DNA of 34,075 bases, taken from the NCBI RefSeq assembly GCF_009764265.1, contig NZ_RWIR01000030.1, positions 1-34,075 on the forward strand. Reading direction: 5' to 3'. The translations under genes were made by a program, and so were the position numbers. The notes beneath the pieces are model-generated. The model saw nothing but the letters and a program-made list of their open reading frames with translations, had not been told where the DNA came from and did not search any database. The stretch is from Pseudomonas sp. PB101 (GTDB taxonomy: Bacteria > Pseudomonadota > Gammaproteobacteria > Pseudomonadales > Pseudomonadaceae). This document shows, piece by piece, positions 15,905-23,491 of this stretch (its first letter is position 1; every line of letters starts with the position of its first letter).

Positions 15905-16900
15905 TCAGACCCAGCGCAAACGTCGGTACAACCACCACTGCCCCAACGCCACCGAGACCACCAAAAGGCAAGCGATCAGGAAACCGTACGGGCTCGCAGA
16001 GAATGGAATGCCACCGACGTTGATCCCCAAAAGCCCGGTCAGAAAACTCATTGGCAAAAAGATCCCGGTGATGACACCGAAGCGATACATCGTGCGACTC
16101 ATGCGCAGGCTCAGTCGCCGGTCTTCCGCCTCCAGCACAAGCCCCACGCGCTCCCGGGTCAACTCGAGCTCTTCCAGATAACGGGTCAGGCTGTTGTTCA
16201 ATTCGTTCCAGTAATCGCCATCGTCCTCGACGAACCAAGGCAATTTGATCCGCGTCAGTTGACCGAAAATGTCCCGCTGTGGAGCGAGAAAACGCTTCAA
16301 CGCAGCGGCCCGGCGACGGATCTGCAAAACCGATCCGTGCTCAGGAGTATACCGTTCGTCGGCATCGAGTTTTTCTTCCTCCACGTCGACCACTTCCGAG
16401 AGGTCGCTGACCAGATCCTGCACCTTGTTGGTGAGGTACTGCGCCATGCAAAGGATGAGTTCGGAGGCGGTTTTCGGCCCTTTGCCATCGCCCAGTTGCA
16501 CCAGCAACTCTTCAGTGGCGCGCAACGGACGCAAACGCAGGGAAATGACACGCTTGGCAGAGCCGAAGATCCGCACCGACACCATGTCTTCCGGCTCGGC
16601 GCCGGGGTTCAGATTGACCCCGCGCAAAAATAGCAGCAGTTCGCTGTCGGAAAGCTGTAGAAGGCGCGGACGGGTATTTTCTTCGAGCAACAGGTCGCAG
16701 CTGAATTCGCTCAGACCGCTGGATTTGCGCAACCAGGTCTGGGTTTGCGGATGACTGCGATCCCAGTGCAGCCACAGGCTTTCATGGGCCTGCAGCTGCA
16801 AGTCGTCGAGTTCAGTCCGGGCAATCGAACGCGCGCCGCCTTTACCGTCCAGCACCAGGGCATGGACCAGCCCCCATTGCGCGTTTTCTTCCTCGAACAT
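15905..16900 (-). CDS. cmaX: CorA/ZntB-family divalent cation transporter CmaX
   Basis: This 331-residue protein has a long cytoplasmic N-terminal domain rich in acidic and helical segments, then two C-terminal membrane helices. The pore signature at the end of the first helix is GLLGINVGG, the GIN form of ZntB-like members rather than the GMN of classical CorA magnesium channels, so zinc or another cation is possible. The ATG at 16900 has AAGGAG five bases upstream. It heads the cmaX-crfX-cmpX group; rraA lies 26 bases upstream in the same direction. Confidence 0.9.
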   Translation of the reverse strand: MFEEENAQWGLVHALVLDGKGGARSIARTELDDLQLQAHESLWLHWDRSHPQTQTWLRKSSGLSEFSCDLLLEENTRPRLLQLSDSELLLFLRGVNLNPGAEPEDMVSVRIFGSAKRVISLRLRPLRATEELLVQLGDGKGPKTASELILCMAQYLTNKVQDLVSDLSEVVDVEEEKLDADERYTPEHGSVLQIRRRAAALKRFLAPQRDIFGQLTRIKLPWFVEDDGDYWNELNNSLTRYLEELELTRERVGLVLEAEDRRLSLRMSRTMYRFGVITGIFLPMSFLTGLLGINVGGIPFSASPYGFLIACLLVVSVALGQWWLYRRLRWV

Positions 16901-16926
16901 CCGCACTCCTTTAGTCGACCCGCGCT

Positions 16927-17418
16927 TTATTCAGGCATTTTCAGCGGGCTGGGCGAGATGATCACGCCGTTGTTGTCCGCATAGATGTAATGGCCCGGGT
17001 GGAAGGTCACGCCGGCGAAGGTCACGGCAACATTGAGATCGCCGATACCGCGCTTGTCGGTTTTCATCGGGTGGCAGGCCAGCGCCTGAACCCCCAGGTC
17101 GGTTTGCGCGATGACGTCGACGTCACGGATGCAACCGTAGATCACCAGGCCTTCCCAGCCATTCTTGGCCGCTTTCTCGGCGAGCATGTCACCCAGCAGC
17201 GCGCGGCGCAGGGAACCGCCGCCATCGACCACCAGGACCTTGCCATCGCCCTTGAGCTCGACCTGCTCCTTGACCAGCGAGTTGTCTTCGAAGCACTTGA
17301 TGGTCACGATTTCGCCACCGAAGGAATCTCGGCCGCCGAAATTGCTGAACATCGGTTCCAGCACCTGCACCAGTTCCGGATAGGCATCGCACAGGTCAGG
17401 CGTGAGGTAATGGATCAT
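16927..17418 (-). CDS. rraA: RraA-family protein (RNase E inhibitor / HMG aldolase-like)
   Basis: This 163-residue protein belongs to the RraA family, with [26 protein letters not shown] and [10 protein letters not shown] as the family core. E. coli RraA inhibits RNase E, while related proteins are 4-hydroxy-4-methyl-2-oxoglutarate aldolases that use the same G-x20-R-D pocket. Sequence alone does not separate the two roles. It ends 26 bases before cmaX, so both may share a transcript. Confidence 0.9.
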   Translation of the reverse strand: MIHYLTPDLCDAYPELVQVLEPMFSNFGGRDSFGGEIVTIKCFEDNSLVKEQVELKGDGKVLVVDGGGSLRRALLGDMLAEKAAKNGWEGLVIYGCIRDVDVIAQTDLGVQALACHPMKTDKRGIGDLNVAVTFAGVTFHPGHYIYADNNGVIISPSPLKMPE

Positions 17419-17555
17419 CGAGAAACTCCTGTAAAGAGGAAGACAGCACGAACATCAGTGATGACTCGGTCACGCAAAGTGACCGGAACAGCTCAATGCG
17501 TCATATCTTAGCCGCAAGCCGATCAGAGCGAAATGCCCTTGTTAGAGCATCAGGC

Positions 17556-18545
17556 TCAAACCGCCGCGGCCAAATCGCCTTGCCCTTCCAATAACGGTGT
17601 CTGCTGATCCGCCAGCCAGCGGGTCACCAACGGCCAGACTTCGGTCTGCGCGGGTTTGCTGACGAGCATTTCAACGTGGCCGAAATTGTCGGTGAAACCC
17701 TGATCACGACCCAGATTGATAAATTGCTTGTGCTCGGAACCGAACTGCTCGAACAGTTTGCGACATGCCCACGCAGGATCCTGATGGTCACCCGCAGCGC
17801 TCACGGCGAGCACCGGCACCTTGACGTCGGCCAAACCCGCCCACCAGTCCTTGTCGGCATCGCCAAAGCGCCCGAACAGACCGTACCAGCGCATGCTTTC
17901 CAGAGCCAGGCCGATGGGCTCGTCCTCCGGGCCGCGCTTGAGCCTTGTTCCGGACAATTGGGCAAAACGCTTGAGAATGAAGCGACCGCCCCACGCCACC
18001 GGCGGGATCTTCAACGGCCAGTAGGTGCGACTGACCTGGGCACCAAAAAACGCCGCGGAAGCCACGACCGGTTCACCGATGTACTCGCCCCCCAGTGCCG
18101 CTGCCAGGGTGATACCGCCCAGTGAGTGACCGATCCAGTGCGGAACCTGCCCGCTCTGCTCACGCACGAACGCGCCAATGGCCGGCAGGTCATAACGAGC
18201 GTAGTCGGCGACGCGGTTCTTGCGGTAATCATGGTTACGCTGGGACAGGCCATGGCCGCGCATTTCCGCAATCCACACGTCGAACCCCAAGCGGGCCAGA
18301 TAAGCGCCCAACCCCAGGCCCTTGGGAGAGAACCAGAACCGGCGATTGGAAAAACTGCCGTGCAGCAGGATCACCGGCACGCCACGGGAAGTCGGCTCAT
18401 CGGCCATGCCGAGACGGGTCACAGCCAGCTCGACGGTGAAGTCGGGGCTGTTGCCGGGTTTCAATCGATACACATCTTCGCTCAGATCGCCGCGTCGTTC
18501 GGCGCTGATCAGGGCGACAGGAAATAGGTTGCTGCTGCTTTGCAT
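17556..18545 (-). CDS. Alpha/beta-fold hydrolase
   Basis: This 329-residue protein has the alpha/beta hydrolase core: an oxyanion segment LLHGSFSNRRFW near 60, WIAEMRGHGLS near 95, nucleophile Ser141 in WIGHSLGG, a likely acid in SAAGDHQDP and a likely histidine in NFGHVEM near the C-terminus. No signal peptide is visible, so it is probably cytoplasmic. The substrate is unknown. An in-frame start at 18656 would run through a REP element and the ppsA terminator, so the ATG at 18545 is chosen. Confidence 0.87.
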   Translation of the reverse strand: MQSSSNLFPVALISAERRGDLSEDVYRLKPGNSPDFTVELAVTRLGMADEPTSRGVPVILLHGSFSNRRFWFSPKGLGLGAYLARLGFDVWIAEMRGHGLSQRNHDYRKNRVADYARYDLPAIGAFVREQSGQVPHWIGHSLGGITLAAALGGEYIGEPVVASAAFFGAQVSRTYWPLKIPPVAWGGRFILKRFAQLSGTRLKRGPEDEPIGLALESMRWYGLFGRFGDADKDWWAGLADVKVPVLAVSAAGDHQDPAWACRKLFEQFGSEHKQFINLGRDQGFTDNFGHVEMLVSKPAQTEVWPLVTRWLADQQTPLLEGQGDLAAAV

Positions 18546-18557
18546 AATCTCTTGCAC

Positions 18558-18589
18558 AAAAAAGGGCGGCATCCGGAGGAGCCCGCCCT
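18558..18589 (-). terminator. Terminator of ppsA
   Basis: On the minus strand AGGGCGG (18583-18589 complement) pairs with CCGCCCT (18563-18569 complement), and six T follow (18558-18563 complement). It lies after ppsA and the REP pair and 13 bases before the hydrolase start, so it would separate the two transcripts. Confidence 0.75.
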
Positions 18590-18618
18590 GCTTGAATCTC
18601 AAAAAGACCGCCCCCCCC

Positions 18619-18718
18619 TGTAGGAGCGAGCTTGCTCGCGATGGACTCCCAAACAACGCGTTTATCCAGGGAAAACACGTTATCGTTAGCGACCATCGCG
18701 AGCGAGCTCGCTCCTACA
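18619..18718. repeat. Inverted pair of REP elements, GAGC type
   Basis: Facing copies at 18619-18644 (TGTAGGAGCGAGCTTGCTCG core) and 18693-18718 are separated by 48 bases. They sit between the ppsA stop codon and its terminator. Confidence 0.93.
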
Positions 18719-18741
18719 GAGAGCGGTCCGTTTTTACAGGA

Positions 18742-21117
18742 TCAAGCCGAAGCTTGACCTTCAGCCAGGAAGAACCAGGTTTCCAGTACGGAATCGGGGT
18801 TCAACGAAACGCTTTCGATGCCCTGTTCCATCAGCCACTTGGCCAGGTCCGGGTGGTCCGAAGGGCCCTGACCGCAGATGCCGATGTATTTGCCGGCCTT
18901 GTTGCAGGCGGCAATGGCGTTGGCCAGCAACTTCTTGACCGCCGGATTACGCTCGTCGAACAGGTGCGCGATGATCCCGGAGTCACGGTCCAGGCCCAGG
19001 GTCAGCTGGGTCAGGTCGTTGGAACCGATGGAGAAACCGTCGAAGAATTCGAGGAATTCTTCAGCCAGGATGGCGTTGGACGGCAGTTCGCACATCATGA
19101 TCACGCGCAGGCCGTTTTCGCCACGGGCCAGACCGTTTTCAGCCAGCAGATCCACCACCTGGCTCGCTTCGCCCAGGGTACGAACGAACGGCACCATGAT
19201 TTCGACGTTGGTCAGGCCCATCTCGTTGCGCACACGCTTGAGGGCGCGGCACTCGAGTTCGAAGCAGTCGCGGAACGATTCGCTGATGTAACGCGAAGCA
19301 CCACGGAAGCCCAGCATCGGGTTCTCTTCTTCCGGCTCGTACAGCTTGCCGCCGATCAGGTTGGCGTATTCGTTGGACTTGAAGTCCGACAGACGCACGA
19401 TGACCTTTTTCGGCCAGAACGCTGCGGCCAGGGTGCTGATGCCTTCAACCAGCTTCTCGACGTAGAAACCGACCGGATCGTTGTAGCCGGCGATGCGCTT
19501 GTCGACGCTTTCCTTGATTTCCAGCGGCAGGCCGTCGTAGTTCAGCAGTGCCTTGGGGTGCACGCCGATCATGCGGTTGATGATGAACTCCAGGCGGGCC
19601 AGGCCCACACCGGCGTTCGGCAACTGTGCGAAGTCGAAGGCGCGGTCCGGGTTGCCGACGTTCATCATGATCTTGAACGGCAGCTCCGGCATGGCGTCCA
19701 CGGAGTTCTTCTTGATGTCGAAGCCCAGTTCGCCTTCGAAGATGAAACCGGTGTCGCCTTCGGCGCAGGAAACGGTCACGCCCTGGCCGTCCTTCAACAG
19801 TTGGGTGGCGTTGCCGCAACCCACTACCGCCGGAATCCCCAGCTCACGGGCGATGATCGCCGCGTGGCAGGTACGGCCGCCACGGTTGGTGACGATGGCG
19901 CTGGCGCGCTTCATGACCGGCTCCCAGTCCGGGTCGGTCATGTCGGACACCAGTACGTCGCCTGGCTGGACCTTGTCCATCTCGGACACGTCCTTGATGA
20001 TGCGGACCTTGCCGGCGCCGATGCGCTGGCCGATGGCGCGGCCTTCCACCAGCACGGTGCCGGTTTCCTTCAACAGGTAACGTTCCATGACGTTGGCCTG
20101 GGTGCGGCTCTTCACGGTTTCCGGACGGGCCTGCACGATGTACAGCTTGCCGTCGTCACCGTCCTTGGCCCACTCGATGTCCATCGGGCACTGGTAGTGC
20201 TTCTCGATGATCATCGCCTGCTTGGCCAGCTCGCTGACTTCAGCGTCGGTCAGGCAGAAACGCGCGCGCTCAGCCTTGTCGACGTCGACGGTCTTGACCG
20301 AACGACCGGCCTTGGCCTCGTCGCCGTAGATCATCTTGATGGCCTTGCTGCCCAGGTTGCGGCGCAGGATGGCCGGACGACCGGCAGCCAGGGTGCCCTT
20401 GTGGACGTAGAATTCATCCGGGTTCACCGCGCCTTGTACGACGGTTTCACCCAGGCCGTAGGCGCCGGTGATAAACACGACGTCACGGAAGCCCGATTCG
20501 GTATCGAGGGTGAACATCACGCCTGCGGTGCCCGTTTCGGAGCGGACCATGCGCTGCACGCCAGCGGACAGGGCGACCAGTTTGTGGTCGAAGCCCTGGT
20601 GCACGCGATAGGAAATGGCACGGTCGTTGAACAGCGAGGCGAACACCTCTTTGGCGGCGCGAATGACGTTCTCGACACCACGGATGTTCAGGAAGGTTTC
20701 CTGCTGACCGGCGAAGGAAGCGTCCGGCAAGTCTTCAGCGGTAGCGGAAGAACGCACGGCCACGGCCACGTCAGGGTTGCCGGCGGACAGTGCGGCGAAC
20801 GCGGTACGAATTTCGGCATTCAGTTTTTCAGGGAACTCGGCTTCCATGATCCATTGACGGATCTGGGCACCGGTCTTGGCCAGGGCGTTGACATCGTCGA
20901 CGTCCAGGGCGTCGAGGGCAGCATGGATCTGATCGTTCAGGCCGCTCAGTTCCAGGAAATCACGATACGCCTGAGCGGTCGTGGCGAAGCCACCGGGCAC
21001 CGATACACCGGCACCTGCCAGGTTGCTGATCATCTCGCCCAGGGATGCGTTCTTGCCCCCCACGTGCTCAACGTCGTCTTTGCCGAGCTTGTCGAGGGAA
21101 ACTACGTACTCTACCAA
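18742..21117 (-). CDS. ppsA: Phosphoenolpyruvate synthase
   Basis: PpsA (791 residues) converts pyruvate and ATP to PEP, AMP and phosphate for gluconeogenesis. It has an N-terminal ATP-binding domain ([30 protein letters not shown]), the phosphohistidine domain [15 protein letters not shown] with catalytic His418 and the regulatory Thr416 two residues before it, and the C-terminal PEP-binding barrel with LGFRGASRY and [17 protein letters not shown]. The best start matching the family N-terminus ([12 protein letters not shown]) is a TTG at 21115-21117, with GGAGAG about eight bases upstream. It diverges from ppsR, its regulator, across a 174-base gap in which I placed no promoter. Confidence 0.96.
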   Translation of the reverse strand: MVEYVVSLDKLGKDDVEHVGGKNASLGEMISNLAGAGVSVPGGFATTAQAYRDFLELSGLNDQIHAALDALDVDDVNALAKTGAQIRQWIMEAEFPEKLNAEIRTAFAALSAGNPDVAVAVRSSATAEDLPDASFAGQQETFLNIRGVENVIRAAKEVFASLFNDRAISYRVHQGFDHKLVALSAGVQRMVRSETGTAGVMFTLDTESGFRDVVFITGAYGLGETVVQGAVNPDEFYVHKGTLAAGRPAILRRNLGSKAIKMIYGDEAKAGRSVKTVDVDKAERARFCLTDAEVSELAKQAMIIEKHYQCPMDIEWAKDGDDGKLYIVQARPETVKSRTQANVMERYLLKETGTVLVEGRAIGQRIGAGKVRIIKDVSEMDKVQPGDVLVSDMTDPDWEPVMKRASAIVTNRGGRTCHAAIIARELGIPAVVGCGNATQLLKDGQGVTVSCAEGDTGFIFEGELGFDIKKNSVDAMPELPFKIMMNVGNPDRAFDFAQLPNAGVGLARLEFIINRMIGVHPKALLNYDGLPLEIKESVDKRIAGYNDPVGFYVEKLVEGISTLAAAFWPKKVIVRLSDFKSNEYANLIGGKLYEPEEENPMLGFRGASRYISESFRDCFELECRALKRVRNEMGLTNVEIMVPFVRTLGEASQVVDLLAENGLARGENGLRVIMMCELPSNAILAEEFLEFFDGFSIGSNDLTQLTLGLDRDSGIIAHLFDERNPAVKKLLANAIAACNKAGKYIGICGQGPSDHPDLAKWLMEQGIESVSLNPDSVLETWFFLAEGQASA

Positions 21118-21291
21118 GGTGATCTCTCCACTAACTGTGTTGGAAAAGCTCAGAAACCGGCTGCTCGAAGGAGCGTTTGCCAGTTGTATGGCCTGGACCT
21201 GGAAAATAAGTGAGAATGCGGGCCATTGGCGGCCGGCAAATCGCGCCTATCATATCCAAGATTCGTTACTAGCTTAAGGCCCAAGGTGCAA

Positions 21292-22110
21292 ATGAAACGA
21301 TCTGCTTTCTTTATCTCCGATGGTACCGGCATTACCGCCGAAACCCTGGGTCAAAGCCTTCTGGCGCAGTTCGAAAACATTACCTTCAGCAAAGTCACGC
21401 GGCCGTACATCGACAACGTGGACAAAGCGCGGGCCATGGTACAACAAATCAACAAGGCCGCCGAAATCGACGGCTTCCGTCCGATTATCTTCGACACCAT
21501 CGTCAATCAGGACATTCGTGAGATTCTCGCGACCTCGAATGGTTTCATGATCGACATTTTCTCGACGTTCCTGGCACCGCTCGAACAGGAACTGACCGAG
21601 CATTCTTCCTATACCGTGGGCAAATCCCACTCCATCGGTGCCAACACCAATTACATGGAGCGTATCGAGGCCGTTAACTTCGCCCTCGACAACGACGACG
21701 GCGCCCGCACGCACTATTACGACAAGGCCGACCTGATACTAGTGGGCGTGTCGCGATGCGGTAAGACACCGACGTGCCTGTACATGGCGATGCAATTCGG
21801 CATCCGCGCGGCCAACTACCCGCTGACCGAAGACGACATGGAACGCCTGCAACTGCCGTCCGCCCTGCGCGCCCACCAGCACAAGCTGTTCGGCCTGACC
21901 ATCGACCCGGACCGCCTCACCGCGATCCGCAACGAGCGCAAGCCCAACAGCCGCTATTCGAGCTACGCCCAGTGCGAGTTCGAAGTGCGCGAGGTCGAGA
22001 ACCTGTTCCGCCGGGAAAACATTCCGAACATCAACTCCACGCATTTTTCCGTGGAAGAAATTTCCGCGAAGATTCTCGTGGAGAAAGGTGTGGAGCGGCG
22101 GTTCAAGTAA
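21292..22110 (+). CDS. ppsR: PEP synthase regulatory kinase/pyrophosphorylase
   Basis: This 272-residue DUF299-family protein inactivates PEP synthase by ADP-dependent phosphorylation of the threonine beside the catalytic histidine, and reverses it with phosphate. The N-terminus ([19 protein letters not shown]) and the P-loop [15 protein letters not shown] near 150 are diagnostic. The ATG at 21292 follows AAGGTG; an in-frame ATG at 21226 would add 22 non-conserved residues. Divergence from ppsA supports the assignment. Confidence 0.95.
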   Translation: MKRSAFFISDGTGITAETLGQSLLAQFENITFSKVTRPYIDNVDKARAMVQQINKAAEIDGFRPIIFDTIVNQDIREILATSNGFMIDIFSTFLAPLEQELTEHSSYTVGKSHSIGANTNYMERIEAVNFALDNDDGARTHYYDKADLILVGVSRCGKTPTCLYMAMQFGIRAANYPLTEDDMERLQLPSALRAHQHKLFGLTIDPDRLTAIRNERKPNSRYSSYAQCEFEVREVENLFRRENIPNINSTHFSVEEISAKILVEKGVERRFK

Positions 22111-22129
22111 ATCTCCAGCGAAGATCAAC

Positions 22130-22219
22130 TGTGGGAGCGAGCTTGCTCGCGATGACGGCGACACATTCAACATTGATGTCGCCTGACACACCGCTATCGC
22201 GGGCAAGCCCGCTCCTACA
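22130..22219. repeat. Mixed inverted REP pair
   Basis: The left copy (22130-22155) has the GAGCGAGCTTGCTCGC core and the right copy (22194-22219) has the GCGGGCAAGCCCGC core. The two arms therefore belong to different REP subtypes, unlike the matched pairs elsewhere in the window. The pair sits between convergent ppsR and prpF and accounts for most of that 124-base gap. Confidence 0.9.
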
Positions 22220-22234
22220 GGGTTTTGGGTGATC

Positions 22235-23425
22235 CTAGAAAGAATCCCCCGGCACCCGCACAAACCCTTCCATCAATACCCGCGCACTGCGGCTCATGAT
22301 GGCTTTTTTCACCGTCCATTCACCGTTGACCTGACTGGCCTCGGCGCCGACGCGCAAGGTGCCGGACGGGTGGCCGAAGCGCACCGCGTTGCGTTCGATG
22401 CCACCCGCTGCGAGGTTCACCAGAGTGCCGGTGATCGCCGCCGCCGTGCCGATTGCGACTGCCGCCGTGCCCATCATTGCGTGATGCAGCTTGCCCATGG
22501 ACAGCGCACGCACCAGCAGGTCGACATCGCCTGCCGCAACGGCTTTGCCGCTGGACGAAACGTAGTCCGCAGGCTTGGCCACGAACGCCACCTTCGGCGT
22601 GTGTTGGCGCTTGGCCGCTTCGTCGATGTTGGCAATCAGGCCCATGCGCAGTGCGCCGTAGGCACGAATGGTCTCGAACATCAGCAAGGCTTTCGGGTCG
22701 CCGTTGATCGCGCCCTGCAACTCGGTGCCCTTGTAGCCGATGTCTTCGGCGTTGACGAAAATCGTCGGGATGCCGGCATTGATCAGGGTCGCCTTGAAGG
22801 TACCGACGCCGGGCACTTCCAGGTCATCCACGAGATTGCCGGTAGGGAACATCGACCCGCCGCCGCCCTCTTCTTCCGCCGCCGGATCGAGGAACTCGAT
22901 CTGCACTTCGGCCGCCGGGAAGGTCACGCCGTCGAGTTCGAAATCGCCGGTCTCCTGTACTTCACCATTGGTGATCGGCACGTGGGCGATGATGGTCTTG
23001 CCGATGTTGGCCTGCCACACGCGAACCACCGCCACACCGTTGTGCGGAATGCGGCTGGCATCGACCAGGCCATTGCTGACGGCGAACGAGCCGACCGCGG
23101 CCGACAGGTTGCCGCAGTTGCCGCTCCAGTCGACGAAGGGCTTGTCGATCGACACTTGGCCGAACAGGTAATCGACATCGTGATCGGCCTTGGTGCTTTT
23201 CGACAGGATCACGGTTTTGCTGGTGCTGGAGGTCGCGCCGCCCATGCCGTCGATTTGCTTGTCGTACGGGTCGGGGCTGCCGATCACGCGCAACAGCAAA
23301 GCGTCGCGGGCCGGACCCGGGACCTGTGCCGCTTCGGGCAAATCCTTCAGGCTGAAAAACACGCCTTTGCTGGTGCCGCCACGCATGTAGGTGGCTGGAA
23401 TCTTGATCTGCGGTGCATGAGCCAT
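22235..23425 (-). CDS. prpF: 2-methylaconitate cis-trans isomerase
   Basis: PrpF (396 residues) isomerises the AcnD product so that it can be hydrated to 2-methylisocitrate in propionate breakdown. The fold is of the diaminopimelate epimerase type; the N-terminus has PATYMRGGTSKGVFF, and the conserved cysteine region is WSGNCGNLSAAVG. The ATG at 23425 follows AGGAGTAACGAGCATT; a longer in-frame start would run into the intercistronic hairpin region. It is the last gene of the prp operon seen here. Confidence 0.94.
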   Translation of the reverse strand: MAHAPQIKIPATYMRGGTSKGVFFSLKDLPEAAQVPGPARDALLLRVIGSPDPYDKQIDGMGGATSSTSKTVILSKSTKADHDVDYLFGQVSIDKPFVDWSGNCGNLSAAVGSFAVSNGLVDASRIPHNGVAVVRVWQANIGKTIIAHVPITNGEVQETGDFELDGVTFPAAEVQIEFLDPAAEEEGGGGSMFPTGNLVDDLEVPGVGTFKATLINAGIPTIFVNAEDIGYKGTELQGAINGDPKALLMFETIRAYGALRMGLIANIDEAAKRQHTPKVAFVAKPADYVSSSGKAVAAGDVDLLVRALSMGKLHHAMMGTAAVAIGTAAAITGTLVNLAAGGIERNAVRFGHPSGTLRVGAEASQVNGEWTVKKAIMSRSARVLMEGFVRVPGDSF

Positions 23426-23451
23426 AATGCTCGTTACTCCTGATTTGAAAG

Positions 23452-23480
23452 CAGACACGGGACTCAAGGTCCCGTGTCTG
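23452..23480 (-). other. Perfect stem-loop between acnD and prpF
   Basis: CAGACACGGGAC (23452-23463) pairs with GTCCCGTGTCTG (23469-23480) around a five-base loop, a perfect 12-bp stem. On the minus strand the bases after it are CTTTCAAATC, with no T run, so full termination is doubtful. It may stabilise the upstream message or reduce prpF expression relative to acnD. Confidence 0.7.
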
Positions 23481-23491
23481 TATTGCGTGTG

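Noticed and set aside
18546..18656. N-terminal extension of the alpha/beta hydrolase
   Set aside because: It would translate part of a REP element and the ppsA terminator.
18322..21213. A 963-codon plus-strand open frame opposite ppsA
   Set aside because: It mirrors ppsA and neighbouring non-coding sequence, its translation resembles no family and runs through REP elements; long antisense frames are common in GC-rich genes.
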